Notes: generated by a model not told the origin, from the letters alone. 64,000 nucleotides of DNA from Pseudomonas cremoris (GCF_014230465.1 NZ_JAAXCY010000001.1:1-64000); one strand, 5' to 3'. Positions 9,083-17,994 are shown, counted from the first letter of the stretch. Made by a program: numbers and translations.

Positions 9083-10045
9083 TCAACTGTTCAGAATAGG
9101 GTTGAAGTCGTCGCGCCACAGCGGTCGTGCATCGACGCTCTGGCTAATCAAATGGTTTTGGTAAAACAGGTCGGCCACCTGCTGCTGGGAGTTGATGGCG
9201 TCGGTATCGATACCTAGCAGGCGCGCCGGTCGGCTGCGCTGCTGGAACTGGCGCAGGTACAACGCGCGGTCGATACCGGTCAGCGCTTCACTGCGCTCGG
9301 CCCAGCGTTCGGGATGGGCATTGACCCAGTCCCAGGTGGCTTTCTCACGCCGCAAAAAATCGCCTACCTGGCTGCGGCGTTGAGGGTTGGCCAATACCTG
9401 TTGCGTGGTCGCAATCACGTAGTTGCCGGAGTAGTAGCGGCTGACGTCCGCCAGCAGCTCGCCGTCCATTTGGCTGATGGCTTGCAGGGCGCTGATGCCG
9501 CCCGTGGCAATGGCATCCACATGGCCGTTGCGAAACGCGGTGAGCGCGTCCTGCACCGGCAGCGGCACGGCCTTCACATCGGCCAAGGACAAGCCGTTTT
9601 GCGCGAGCATGTTCAGCACGAAGTAGTGGGTGTTGGTGGCCCGCACATAGCTGATGGTCTTGCCCTTGAGGTCCTGGACCGTGCGCAGGCCGCTGTCTTT
9701 TTTCACCACCAGGCTGGTGTCGTTCTGGTCGCCTTGAAACAGCGCAACCAACGCAATCGGCACCTTGGCAATCGAGGCAAAAATCGGCGGAATCTCGCTC
9801 ATGAAGGCGTAATCCAGATGACCGCTGCTCAAGGCCTCCAACACCAGGTTGCCGCCGCTGACGTCGACCCACTCCACCGGGTACGGCGTATCCGCCTGGC
9901 CGGCATCGGCCATGAACGACGCGGCCATGCCTTTGTAGCGCCAGACACGCAACGGTTCGGCGGCATGGGCTTGACGGCCCAGCAAGGAACCGGCTGCAAG
10001 CACGCCACCGGCCAGCAGCAATTGCCGTCGGGAAAGACTGTGCAT
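9083..10045 (-). CDS. NitT/TauT-like ABC substrate-binding protein with Tat signal
   Basis: Predicted periplasmic binding protein of 320 aa. The N terminus MHSLSRRQLLLAGG has a twin-arginine motif (SRRQLL), a hydrophobic stretch and an AHA cleavage site near residue 28, so Tat export is likely. The body has the NitT/TauT/SsuA layout: EWVDVSGGNLVLEALSSGHL, then DLKGKTISYVRATNTHYFVL, then AFRNGHVDAIATGG. The start at 10045 is chosen for this leader. No matching permease or ATPase of the Ssu/Tau type is in the window; the ABC genes downstream are of the unrelated dipeptide type. It either feeds a transporter elsewhere or serves an unknown role. Confidence 0.88.
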   Translation of the reverse strand: MHSLSRRQLLLAGGVLAAGSLLGRQAHAAEPLRVWRYKGMAASFMADAGQADTPYPVEWVDVSGGNLVLEALSSGHLDYAFMSEIPPIFASIAKVPIALVALFQGDQNDTSLVVKKDSGLRTVQDLKGKTISYVRATNTHYFVLNMLAQNGLSLADVKAVPLPVQDALTAFRNGHVDAIATGGISALQAISQMDGELLADVSRYYSGNYVIATTQQVLANPQRRSQVGDFLRREKATWDWVNAHPERWAERSEALTGIDRALYLRQFQQRSRPARLLGIDTDAINSQQQVADLFYQNHLISQSVDARPLWRDDFNPILNS

Positions 10046-10055
10046 GGTGGGCGCC

Positions 10056-10889
10056 TTAGTTGAGCAGGTCGGGTTCTTCAGTGCGGATCTGGTCCCACAG
10101 CGGCAGGAAGTTGAGCCAGGCGAAAAACTCATGCCGCGCCCTGTCGATACCGCCTTCCAGTGCATCCGGCGCAGGAATCAACGGTGCACCCGCCGAGTGC
10201 GCCAGCAGGTGCACACGAGCGGTGTCTTCGGCGAGGATGAAACGCCAGGCGGCGCTTTCCACAGTCTCGCCAGTGACCCACAGGCCGTGGTTCTGCCACA
10301 CCAGCAGGTTGTTCTGGGCGAAGGTTTCGACAAAGGCCTGGGCGACGATCTTGCGGTCTTGTTCCAGCGCGCCAGTGGCGGTGCGTAGGGCGTGGCGCGG
10401 GAAGATCACCTGGTCATCGAGGAACGCGCCGGACTCGGCGGTGATCGGGTCAAACAAGCGGCCCAGAGACGACCACACTCGACCGTGGAAGCCGTGCAGG
10501 TGGGCAATGCCGACCACTTCAGGACGCGCCTGTTGCAAGTCGTGGTGCAGTTCCAGGGCGCTGGTGTTGAGCAGGCCTTCGCCTTCGACGACTTGGCCGT
10601 TGCTGTCCACACGCAGCAGGTGCGAGACGGTGATTTGCGAGAACGGTACGCCCAGTGGGTTGATCCAGTAGTGGTTCGGGTGCACCGGGTCGCGGGCGGT
10701 GAAGTGCCCTGCCACGCCGACTTCGTAGCCCAGGCGCCCGAACAGGCGGTAGGCGGCGGCGAGTTTTTGCTTGCGGTTTACGCGTTCTTGCAGGGGGTCG
10801 TCCAGCTTGGGCACTGCGCCCAGGGCTAGGCGGTTGTTGTCGTAGGGCAAGGTGTAGATGGTTTGGGGGAACAGTGTGGAATGGCTCAT
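10056..10889 (-). CDS. Class II aldolase/adducin-family protein
   Basis: Probable cytoplasmic zinc-dependent enzyme of 277 aa. Family members include fuculose-phosphate aldolase, ribulose-5-phosphate epimerase and methylthioribulose-phosphate dehydratase. Family features are HFTARDPVHPNHYWINPLG in the first third, the metal-site segment GIAHLHGFHGRVWSSLGRLF, and NHGLWVTGETVESAAW near the end with a further His/Glu region. The start at 10889 opens MSHSTLFPQ; upstream codons look non-coding. It is the first gene of the long minus-strand operon, 10 bp ahead of the binding protein. The dehydratase or aldolase substrate is unknown; a sulfur-salvage role would fit the neighbours but is unproven. 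Confidence 0.88.
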   Translation of the reverse strand: MSHSTLFPQTIYTLPYDNNRLALGAVPKLDDPLQERVNRKQKLAAAYRLFGRLGYEVGVAGHFTARDPVHPNHYWINPLGVPFSQITVSHLLRVDSNGQVVEGEGLLNTSALELHHDLQQARPEVVGIAHLHGFHGRVWSSLGRLFDPITAESGAFLDDQVIFPRHALRTATGALEQDRKIVAQAFVETFAQNNLLVWQNHGLWVTGETVESAAWRFILAEDTARVHLLAHSAGAPLIPAPDALEGGIDRARHEFFAWLNFLPLWDQIRTEEPDLLN

Positions 10890-11193
10890 ACGGTGACCCT
10901 GATCTTTTTTTTGGGCGAGCGAATCCGTGGCTCGGCTTGGCCGGCGGTGGAAACGCAAGGACGGTGTGGCGGCGGGGAAAGCGGTCAGGTTGTCATGATC
11001 AGGGGGCCCCTCGCAGTTGGGTTGGGTCGGTGCTCACCTCCACCATGCGAGGGGTCGGGTCGAGTGTGTTGTCTCTGTACTGAAAGGTATTCGTCTAAGA
11101 AACGTCTGTAAAAGGCTTTGTAGTCATATGCTAATAATCAGGATTTTTAATATTTCTTATTTTTATGATCAGAGAATTGCATTTTTTGGTTGA
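10890..11193 (-). other. Operon leader/promoter region with a long hairpin
   Basis: No convincing gene. The stretch upstream of the aldolase operon is AT-rich beyond about 11090 and should hold its promoter. An inverted repeat CCCCTCGCA (11007-11015) / TGCGAGGGG (11046-11054), a perfect 9-bp stem around a 30-nt loop, lies about 120-165 nt before the start codon and may form in the 5' leader RNA. A block shared with another operon (11123-11160) lies farther upstream. I cannot assign a riboswitch class. Confidence 0.5.
11123..11160 (-). promoter_or_regulatory. 38-bp block shared with the 21.6-kb operon (candidate activator site/promoter)
   Basis: On the plus strand this block reads GTC, then GCTAATA, then GGATTT, then TTTCTTAT. 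The block at 21646-21683 has the same four words in the same order within exactly 38 bp. GGATTT and TTTCTTAT are 6 bp apart in both, and GCTAATA is shifted by 1 bp. It lies 234 bp upstream of the aldolase start. The surroundings are otherwise unlike. Both operons encode a TonB receptor and an LLM monooxygenase, so a common starvation regulator (for example a LysR protein such as CysB) is an attractive inference. Confidence 0.5.
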
Positions 11194-11343
11194 GTACATA
11201 TCCGTTGTTTGGGTGATGGCTGATATGGGTTCCGCCCTTACGGCGGCTCACTTTTGGCTGGGCCGGCATTCCGGTCCTTCCAAAAGTGAGCCGCTGTAAG
11301 AGCGGAACCATAAGTGGCCGTTACCGCAGCAATGGATATGTAC
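11194..11343. repeat. Minimal 150-bp copy of the GTRYATATCCGTT-bounded palindromic repeat (copy B)
   Basis: The ends are inverted: GTACATATCCGTT at the left and AATGGATATGTAC at the right. Inside are GGTTCCGCCCTTACGGCGG, CTCACTTTTGG, a short centre, CCAAAAGTGAG, then CCGCTGTAAGAGCGGAACC, so the whole element is one near-palindrome. It lacks the long middle and REPIN present in copies C and D. Its right end abuts the TGA stop of the MFS gene, making it the likely terminator or 3' end structure for that operon. Confidence 0.8.
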
Positions 11344-12714
11344 TCAAAGCCCAACCCCAGACCGCAACCGCCGAAACACCACCACCGAAGCCCCACACAC
11401 CACCCCACTAAAAACCACCACCACAACAATACTCTCAACCGTAGCGACCGATTCCCCCCGCCACCGCTGCACCACCCCAAGCACCGTCGCCGCCACCCCC
11501 ACCGACAAACTCAAACTCAACTGCATCGTCATCGCCGCCAAACTACTCGCGCGGCTGGACAACGCCGCCGGCACGTCGGCATAGGTCAACGCCCCCAACG
11601 TACTCATCTGCAGCGATCGCGCCACGCCGCCAAAAAACAACACGCCCACTATCACCAGATACGGCGTATCAGCGCGAAACACCGCGCACCCGATAATCGA
11701 CAGCCCACACAAACACGCATTGCCCACCAACGTCTGGCGAAACCCGAACCGCTGCACAATCGGCGCCGCCACGAACTTGATCGCCAACGCCCCCGCGCCA
11801 CCGGCAAACGTCAGCAACCCCGCCTCCAGCGGGCTCAAGCCAAACCCCAACTGGAACAACAACACCAACAGAAACGGCAACGCACCGCTGCCAAGACGGA
11901 ACACATTCCCGCCCCAGATCGCGATGGAAAAAGTCGGAATGCGCAACAACGTCAGGTCCAGCAACGGCCGTTCACAACGCCGCGCATGCACCACGTAGAG
12001 CCAGGCGAACAGCGCACCGGCCACCACCAACCCAACAATCGGCAACGCCTCAAGCAGTCCATGCCCCAATGCCTCAAACGCAAACACCAGGCACGCCAGG
12101 CTGGCCGCACTCAGTAGCAACCCCCGTGCATCAAACGGCCCCGCTTCACCCGGCGGATAGTCCGGGATGTAGCGCCACACCAGCCACAACCCCAACACGC
12201 CGATGGGCAGGTTGATCAGGAAAATCCACTGCCAGGCCGCATACGTCACCAGCACCCCGCCCAACGGTGGCCCGATCACCGGCCCCAACAACGCGGGGGC
12301 GGTAAGAAAGGCCATGGCGCGCAGCAGGTTGTCCCGCGAGGCCCAGCGCAGCAGGATCACCTGCCCCACCGGGACCATCATCGCCCCGCCCGCCCCCTGG
12401 GCCAGGCGCGCCAGTGACAGTTGCAGCAATGAACTGGACAACGCACAGGCCAGGGAGGCGCAGGTGAACAACGCAATCGCCGTGAGGAACACCCGGCGCG
12501 GCCCATAACGGTCCGCCGCCCAGCCGCTGGCCGGCACGAACACCGCTGCCGCCAACAGGTACAACGACACCACCAGGTTCATGCGCAACGCCGGCTCGCC
12601 GAAGTCGGTGGCCATTTGCGGCAATGCGGTCAGCACCGCCGTGGCGTCGAGCAACTCCATGAACAAGGCACACCCGGCAATCGCCGGCACGCGGTAATCG
12701 AACGCCGCGCTCAC
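11344..12714 (-). CDS. MFS transporter, DHA2 (EmrB/QacA) drug:H+ antiporter family
   Basis: Inner-membrane transporter of 456 aa, probably an exporter. The N terminus has FMELLDATAVLTALPQMATDFG, the DHA2 motif at the end of helix 1. GWAADRYGPRRVFLTAIALF follows as motif A, and GGAMMVPVGQVILLR resembles the antiporter motif. Many hydrophobic helices follow. The start is the GTG at 12714; an ATG just upstream runs into a stop within six codons. No good ribosome site is visible, so the start is uncertain. It follows the LLM gene by 14 bp and may expel a toxic product or release a by-product of the pathway. Confidence 0.88.
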   Translation of the reverse strand: MSAAFDYRVPAIAGCALFMELLDATAVLTALPQMATDFGEPALRMNLVVSLYLLAAAVFVPASGWAADRYGPRRVFLTAIALFTCASLACALSSSLLQLSLARLAQGAGGAMMVPVGQVILLRWASRDNLLRAMAFLTAPALLGPVIGPPLGGVLVTYAAWQWIFLINLPIGVLGLWLVWRYIPDYPPGEAGPFDARGLLLSAASLACLVFAFEALGHGLLEALPIVGLVVAGALFAWLYVVHARRCERPLLDLTLLRIPTFSIAIWGGNVFRLGSGALPFLLVLLFQLGFGLSPLEAGLLTFAGGAGALAIKFVAAPIVQRFGFRQTLVGNACLCGLSIIGCAVFRADTPYLVIVGVLFFGGVARSLQMSTLGALTYADVPAALSSRASSLAAMTMQLSLSLSVGVAATVLGVVQRWRGESVATVESIVVVVVFSGVVCGASVVVFRRLRSGVGL

Positions 12715-12728
12715 GCTGTTGGAGACAT

Positions 12729-14081
12729 TTATGCACCTACCGCTTGCAGGGGTTGAACCGCGCGCGCGGCGGTGTGGCGGTTGACCGGCACCGGCAGGCC
12801 CAGGTGCCCGCGCAAGGTGCTGTGGCTGTACTCGCTGCGGAACAACCCGCGCTCACGCAGCAACGGCAGCACCTGGTCGGTAAATTTGGCGAAGTCATCC
12901 GGGGCGCCCACATGGATGTTGAAGCCGTCCACGGCACCTTCGACAAACCAGCGCTCAATCTCATCCGCGACGGTCTTGGGCGAGCCGACAAAGCTGGAGA
13001 ACGGCTTGGCAAAACGCAACGCCGCCTGGCGTAAGGTCAAGCCTTGGTCACGGGCGACTTGCTTGATGTTCTCGGCATGGCCGCGATAGCCATTGCTGCC
13101 CAAATCGCCCAGTTCGGGGAAGGGTTCGTCCAGTGGGTACTGGCTGAAATCGTGGTAGTTGAACGGCCGCCCCAGTTGCACCAGCGCCTTGTTCAGGTCC
13201 AGTTCACCGTTGCGTTCACGGTCGATGGCCTGGGCCTGTTCGTCGGTGTCGGCAATGATCGGTGAGATACCCGGCAAGATCGTCACGTGATCGGGGTTGC
13301 GCCCGGCAGCAGCCGTACGTTTTTTGATGTCGCTGTAGTACGCCTGGGCATCTTCGAAATTACCCACGCCGGCAAAGATCCCCTCGGCATAGCTGGCCGC
13401 CAGGCTACGCCCGGACTCGGAAATACCGGCCTGGAAAATCACCGGTTGGCCCTGGGCCGAACGCTCGATGTTCAACGGCCCGGTCACCGAGAAAAACTCG
13501 CCGTGGTGGTCGAGACGATGTTGGCGTTGCGGGTCGAGGAACACCTTGCTCTGCTTGTCGCGCACAAAGGCGTCGTCTTCGTAGGAGTCCCACAGGCCCT
13601 GCACCACATCCAGGTGCTCGGCAGCGCGGCGGTAGCGCTCAGTGTGGTCGATATGTTGCTCAAGCCCGAAGTTGCCGGCAGCGCCTTCAAGGCCGGTGGT
13701 AACCACGTTCCAACCGGCGCGGCCGCCGCTGATGTGATCCAGCGAGGCGAACTGGCGCGCCACGTTGAAGGGTTCGGTGTACGAGGTGGTGAGGGTCGCC
13801 ACCAGGCCGATTTTCGAGGTGGCGCCGGCGATGGCCGAGAGCAGGGTTAACGGCTCCAGGCGGTTGAGGAAGTGCGGCGCCGAATCCGGGGTGATGTAGG
13901 GACTGTCGACGATAAACACCAGGTCAAACTTGGCGGCCTCCGCCTGTTTGGCCTGGGCGCGATACCAATCGATATCGACGCTGGCATTGCCGGGGATCTG
14001 CGGGTGCAGCCATTCGTTTTGTGCTGTGCCGACGCCGGTAAGGATGGCGCCGAATTTGAGTTGCCGGGGTGAGGTGGACAT
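12729..14081 (-). CDS. LLM-class FMN-dependent monooxygenase (NtaA/SnaA/DszA family), copy 2
   Basis: Cytoplasmic flavin monooxygenase of 450 aa. Key segments are LKFGAILTGVG at the N terminus, GLVATLTTSYTEPFNVARQF at about 92-111, DHISGGRAGWNVVTT at 115-129, GQPVIFQAGISESGRSLAAS, and the C-terminal LPLLRERGLFRSEYSHSTLRGHLGL. It should need a partner FMN reductase, and none is encoded nearby. The start at 14081 has AGGAG 8 bp upstream; a longer reading would run through a REPIN and is rejected. A 155-bp gap with a REPIN separates it from the RidA gene, so it may be a separate transcript or a dampened distal part of the operon. Confidence 0.91.
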   Translation of the reverse strand: MSTSPRQLKFGAILTGVGTAQNEWLHPQIPGNASVDIDWYRAQAKQAEAAKFDLVFIVDSPYITPDSAPHFLNRLEPLTLLSAIAGATSKIGLVATLTTSYTEPFNVARQFASLDHISGGRAGWNVVTTGLEGAAGNFGLEQHIDHTERYRRAAEHLDVVQGLWDSYEDDAFVRDKQSKVFLDPQRQHRLDHHGEFFSVTGPLNIERSAQGQPVIFQAGISESGRSLAASYAEGIFAGVGNFEDAQAYYSDIKKRTAAAGRNPDHVTILPGISPIIADTDEQAQAIDRERNGELDLNKALVQLGRPFNYHDFSQYPLDEPFPELGDLGSNGYRGHAENIKQVARDQGLTLRQAALRFAKPFSSFVGSPKTVADEIERWFVEGAVDGFNIHVGAPDDFAKFTDQVLPLLRERGLFRSEYSHSTLRGHLGLPVPVNRHTAARAVQPLQAVGA

Positions 14082-14130
14082 GGGAACACTCCTGAAATAA
14101 TTGGATATAACTGGAGAAAGCGGACCAAAA

Positions 14131-14221
14131 TGTGGGAGCGGGCTTGCTCGCGAATGCGGTGTATCAGGTACCAGATTTGCTGACTGACCCACCGCTTTCG
14201 CGAGCCAGCCCGCTCCCACAG
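14131..14221. repeat. REPIN (inverted REP pair)
   Basis: TGTGGGAGCGGGCTTGCTCG at the left is mirrored by GCGAGCCAGCCCGCTCCCAC at the right around a variable middle. This is the usual Pseudomonas REP doublet that folds into a long hairpin. It lies between the RidA stop and the LLM ribosome site and may attenuate transcription or stabilise the upstream mRNA. Confidence 0.9.
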
Positions 14222-14236
14222 TTTTGACCGAGTCAG

Positions 14237-14671
14237 TCAGTTAGTTCTGGCGGCGATGGCTTCGACTTCCACCAAGGCACCGGGCAGTGGCAACGCCACC
14301 ACTTGCAACGCCGTCCGCGCTGGCTTGTTCGGTTGCTCAGGCGTGCCGAAAAACTGCGTATACCCCGCCTGCAGCCCGGCAAAATCCAGCTTGCCACCGG
14401 TCTCTTCGGCGCCCACCAGGAACACGCGCAACTGCACGATGTCCCCCAGGTCCAGGTCTTGCTGGCGCAGGATCTGGCGGATCTTGTTGAACACCGACAC
14501 CGTCTGCACTTCGGTATTGCCATAGGCCGCAGGCGTACCCGCCGGGGCGTTGGCATCGTGCAGGTCGGGCAAGGTGCCGCTGACGAAAATCAGGCTGGCG
14601 GAGGCCGGCACGGTGACGGTCTGCGAGATCGGGAAATTACCGACGCTGGTGCGCTGAATGCTGTCGCTCAT
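14237..14671 (-). CDS. RidA family (YjgF/YER057c/UK114) protein
   Basis: Small cytoplasmic protein of 144 aa. RidA proteins hydrolyse reactive enamine/imine intermediates, releasing ammonia. Family traits are ASLIFVSGTLPD near the start, NKIRQILRQQDLDLGDIVQLRVFL in the middle, the conserved Arg in NKPARTALQVVALP, and the C-terminal LVEVEAIAAR. It is slightly longer than the usual 128-130 aa because of an insert around the alanine/glycine-rich NAPAGTPAAYGN. A strong AAGGAG ribosome site precedes the start. Its place directly after an amine oxidase gene, whose product forms imines, supports an imine-hydrolysis job in this pathway. Confidence 0.93.
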   Translation of the reverse strand: MSDSIQRTSVGNFPISQTVTVPASASLIFVSGTLPDLHDANAPAGTPAAYGNTEVQTVSVFNKIRQILRQQDLDLGDIVQLRVFLVGAEETGGKLDFAGLQAGYTQFFGTPEQPNKPARTALQVVALPLPGALVEVEAIAARTN

Positions 14672-14682
14672 GGTGAATCTCC

Positions 14683-16266
14683 TTAAGAAGCGGCCACTGC
14701 CGCAATCTGTCGTTGTTGGGTCACGCGTTCGGCCAGTTGCCCGACCACATGGCGCGCCGAGTTGGCCGCCGATTCCTGCCAGATGCCCACCCCGCTCTGC
14801 ACCAAACCATCACCGGCGAAGTACACGCGGCCATGCCCGGCTTCGAGCAAGGCGCTGGCGTCCGCCGGGAAGTGTTCGCGTTGCAGCCACGGGCCTTCGC
14901 TGTAGGGGATCTGTTCCCAGGACACCGCCAGCGGGTTGCGCAGGTGTTTGGAATAGCCGGGGTGCAGCAGTTCCACGGCCTCTTTGGAGGTGGCGTACTG
15001 TTTGTCGAAAGGCTGCGCGCCAAATACGTCCGCGCCCTCTCCAGTCACGTAGCCCGCCACCAGCAAGCCTTCGCGGGTGTTGAGGTCGTTGCTCGGGTAC
15101 CACAGCAGGCGCGCCGGGTGTTCGATCCAGGACAGGCCGCCGTAGGTGCGGTAGTCGGTTTCCCAGAAGCGCGGCGATTGCCACGCCACTTTGGTCGCCT
15201 GGTCGCTGCGGGTACTGAGCAAGGCGGCCTTGATCGGGTCGCTGAAATCCGTGTCGAGCTTGGCCAGCAGCGGCAGTGGCAGGGTCGAGACCAGGTAGTC
15301 GGCACGCACCACGTGTTCACGGCCACTGTGCTTGTCGTGGTAGGTCACCGCCACGCCGTCTTCCAACTGGCGGATCTGCCGCACATGGGCGCCCAATTGA
15401 ATGTGATCGCGCACCCGTGCGTAAAAGGCATCGGTGATGCGGTCCATGCCGCCCACCGGTTGGAACATGGTGGCGGAGAACTCCGGGAATTCGGTGTGCA
15501 GCAACGCGCCCCACAGCTCTGGATGCAGCAGTTGATCCAACGACAGCGGGCTGCGGCTGGCCGGTAAAGCGCCGGGGTGAGCGGGTGACTCCAGGTGCCC
15601 CGAACGAATCGTGCCTTCAAAGGCCAGCTCTTGCGACAAGTCGCCGTACACCTGCAAGAACGCCAGCAAGCGCGTGCGTTCCTCGCTGCTCAGCACATCG
15701 TCGAGGGCATCGCGTTGCACAGCCTTGGCCAGCAAGCCGGACAAGTGTCCGCGCGCATCGTTGATCGCCTGGCCGACGCTGAACGCGGGCTGGGTGATAT
15801 CCGGCCGTACCTGGGCGCCGTGGCTGCTGTTGACCAGCACTTCCAGCGGAACGCCCAGCTCGCTGCAATAGTCGAGAATCGTGCGGTGCTGGCTGGGTAT
15901 GCGCGCAGGCCCGGCGTTGAAGTAGTGGCCTTGATCAAATGCGGCGGTTTGCGTGCGACCGTCCTTGTAGTCCACGCGGTCGCCGTTACGAATCGTCCAG
16001 GTCCGCCCGCCGACCCGATCACGGGCCTCCAGCACTTGCACCTCGAACCCAGCGCGGGTCAGTTCCAGGGCGGTCACCAGCCCGGCAATCCCGGCGCCCA
16101 GCACCAGCACGCGGGTGCCCTGCCCCAGGCCGTCCTTGAGTTTCAGCGGTTGCGGGCGGCGGTGCGACGAAGGCCCCAGGCCCAGTACCGCCAATGCATC
16201 CTTGACGGCCTTTTCGCCGCCTACTGCAGCGATGCTCGACAGCGCTTCACGTCGTGTCAGTCCCAT
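14683..16266 (-). CDS. Flavin-containing amine oxidase / L-amino-acid oxidase-like
   Basis: FAD enzyme of 527 aa expected to oxidise an amine or amino acid to an imine with release of hydrogen peroxide. The N-terminal [17 protein letters not shown] looks like a relict or real twin-arginine leader. The dinucleotide motif GAGIAG is at 57-62, followed by [14 protein letters not shown], the amine-oxidase signature. The C-terminal FAD segment is [24 protein letters not shown]. An AAGGAG ribosome site lies 9 bp before the start. It sits between an amino-acid-type ABC importer and RidA, giving import, oxidation and imine clearance in order. The substrate is unknown. Confidence 0.9.
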   Translation of the reverse strand: MGLTRREALSSIAAVGGEKAVKDALAVLGLGPSSHRRPQPLKLKDGLGQGTRVLVLGAGIAGLVTALELTRAGFEVQVLEARDRVGGRTWTIRNGDRVDYKDGRTQTAAFDQGHYFNAGPARIPSQHRTILDYCSELGVPLEVLVNSSHGAQVRPDITQPAFSVGQAINDARGHLSGLLAKAVQRDALDDVLSSEERTRLLAFLQVYGDLSQELAFEGTIRSGHLESPAHPGALPASRSPLSLDQLLHPELWGALLHTEFPEFSATMFQPVGGMDRITDAFYARVRDHIQLGAHVRQIRQLEDGVAVTYHDKHSGREHVVRADYLVSTLPLPLLAKLDTDFSDPIKAALLSTRSDQATKVAWQSPRFWETDYRTYGGLSWIEHPARLLWYPSNDLNTREGLLVAGYVTGEGADVFGAQPFDKQYATSKEAVELLHPGYSKHLRNPLAVSWEQIPYSEGPWLQREHFPADASALLEAGHGRVYFAGDGLVQSGVGIWQESAANSARHVVGQLAERVTQQRQIAAVAAS

Positions 16267-16278
16267 GTGCGACGCTCC

Positions 16279-17202
16279 TTAATCCGGCAGGCCCGGTGGG
16301 TTGATCAGCGACTTGTCGACGCGTTCTACATCCAGGCCCCAGCGTTGCAGCACCTGCTCGTATTGGCCGCCAGCAATCGCGCCCTCCAATGCGGTGTGGA
16401 TCGGCTTGACCAGGCCGTTGTCCTTGCGCGTGGTCACGGCGATATCCGCCTGCAACGGCCAGCCGCCGTTGACGGTGCCGACGCGCTTGATGCCGCCGGT
16501 GATCGCCGCCGAATAGGCGTACACCGAGTTGGGCCCGAACAGCGCATCACTGCGCCCGGATTGCACCGCCAGTTGCGCGGCGGCCTGGTCGTCGAAGTAC
16601 TGCAACAGCGCAGGCTTGAGACCGGCTTTCTCGTTGGCGTCGTTCCAGGCCAGCAGGACTTTTTCCTGGTTGGTGCCGGAGCCCACGATGATCTTCAAGC
16701 CGGCGATGTCCGGGGCCTGTTTGATCTCAGTGATCTTGCTGGTGCTCTTCACATAGAACCCGAGCACATCCTGGCGATAGGTAGCGAAGTCGAAGCGTTT
16801 CTTGCGCGCCTCGGTCACCGTAACGTTGCTGATCACCGCATCGTATTTGCCCGAGCTGACGCCCAGCGGCCAGTCTTCCCAACTGGTCTGCACCACGTTG
16901 AGTTGCAGGCCTAGACTGTCGGCCACCAACTGCGCGGTGTCGGCTTCGCTGCCGATGGTGGTCTTGTCGTCATTGGCCAACAGCGCCAGCGGTGGCCCGG
17001 CCACGCCGGACACGGCCACGGTGAACTTGCCCGGCTGGGCGAACTTGAAGCCTGGCGGAATCTGCGCGATAGCCGCTTCGTTACGCGGCACATGGATGCG
17101 CACGCGGTCGGGGCTGAGGTCGACCTGTTGCACGGCGAAAGCACTTTGCGCAGTGCTGACGGCGAGTGCCAGCAGGGCCACGCGGGCAGTAGAAATAAAC
17201 AT
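16279..17202 (-). CDS. Polar amino-acid-type ABC substrate-binding protein (family 3)
   Basis: Periplasmic binding protein of 307 aa. It has a signal peptide with likely cleavage after SAFA (about residue 23). The family-3 fold shows in ANDDKTTIGSEADTAQLVADSLGL, the segment WPLGVSSGKYDAVISNVTVTEARKK, and IAGLKIIVGSGTNQEK. The start has AAGGAG 10 bp upstream. It belongs to the importer formed with the next two upstream genes. Inferred substrate: a compound with an amino group that the neighbouring amine oxidase degrades. Confidence 0.92.
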   Translation of the reverse strand: MFISTARVALLALAVSTAQSAFAVQQVDLSPDRVRIHVPRNEAAIAQIPPGFKFAQPGKFTVAVSGVAGPPLALLANDDKTTIGSEADTAQLVADSLGLQLNVVQTSWEDWPLGVSSGKYDAVISNVTVTEARKKRFDFATYRQDVLGFYVKSTSKITEIKQAPDIAGLKIIVGSGTNQEKVLLAWNDANEKAGLKPALLQYFDDQAAAQLAVQSGRSDALFGPNSVYAYSAAITGGIKRVGTVNGGWPLQADIAVTTRKDNGLVKPIHTALEGAIAGGQYEQVLQRWGLDVERVDKSLINPPGLPD

Positions 17203-17220
17203 GGGCAGTCACTCCTTGAA

Positions 17221-17994
17221 CTAAAGCACCTTGCCGAGAAAGGCCACGGTGCGGGGATGTCGGGGTTGGCGGAAAACCTGTTCTGGCGGCCCTTCTTCGA
17301 TCAACTGGCCGTCGCAGAGGAACACCACGTGGTCGGCGACTTCGCGGGCAAAGCCGATTTCGTGGGTGACGATCACCAGGGTCACGCCCAGTTGGGTCAG
17401 GCCCTTGATCACGTCGAGCACTTCGCCCACCAGCTCCGGGTCGAGGGCCGAGGTGGGTTCGTCGAACAGCAGCACTTTGGGGTCCAGCGCCAGGGCACGT
17501 GCGATTGCGACGCGCTGTTGCTGGCCGCCGGAGAGCTGGCGTGGGTAGGCGTCGACCTTGTCCGCCAGGCCAACCTTGGCCAGCAACTCGCCCGCCTTGG
17601 TTTGCGCCTCGGCCTTGCTCCAGCGCTTGTGGGCCAGGGGCGCTTCGGCGATGTTTTCCCAGGCGGTGAGGTGCGGAAACAGGTTGAAGTTCTGGAATAC
17701 AAAGCCGACGTCGATACGGCGCTTGAGAATTTCGCGCTCTTTCAACTCATAGAGCAGGTCACCCTTGCGCCGGTAGCCGACGTATTCACCGTCGATGGTG
17801 ATGTGCCCGCTGTCGATCTTTTCCAGGTGGTTGATCGTGCGCAGCAAGGTCGACTTGCCTGAGCCGGAAGGCCCGAGAATCACCGTGACCTTGCCTGGGT
17901 CGATGGTCAGGTCGATGTCTTTCAACACCTGCTGGTTGCCAAAGCGCTTGCCCACGCCCTGGATCTGAATGCGGCCGGCGCGTGCGTCACTCAT
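17221..17994 (-). CDS. Polar amino-acid-type ABC transporter ATPase (GlnQ/HisP family)
   Basis: Cytoplasmic ATPase of 257 aa. It has Walker A GPSGSGKSTLLR, the Q-loop FVFQNFNLFPHLTAWENI typical of amino-acid importers, signature [15 protein letters not shown], Walker [15 protein letters not shown] and the switch His in [16 protein letters not shown]. The start at 17994 is chosen over the longer frame because the shorter protein begins at the usual family position. It overlaps the permease gene by 8 bp. It energises the permease at 17987-18952. Confidence 0.93.
   Translation of the reverse strand: MSDARAGRIQIQGVGKRFGNQQVLKDIDLTIDPGKVTVILGPSGSGKSTLLRTINHLEKIDSGHITIDGEYVGYRRKGDLLYELKEREILKRRIDVGFVFQNFNLFPHLTAWENIAEAPLAHKRWSKAEAQTKAGELLAKVGLADKVDAYPRQLSGGQQQRVAIARALALDPKVLLFDEPTSALDPELVGEVLDVIKGLTQLGVTLVIVTHEIGFAREVADHVVFLCDGQLIEEGPPEQVFRQPRHPRTVAFLGKVL

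Noticed and set aside
6527..9217. 896-codon plus-strand frame opposite the TonB receptor
   Set aside because: Val/Gly/His-rich antisense shadow; the receptor on the minus strand has signal peptide, plug and barrel features.
12146..12736. ATG start (12736) in another frame for the MFS gene or an overlapping gene
   Set aside because: That frame has arginine/glycine-rich shadow composition; the MFS frame starts at GTG 12714.
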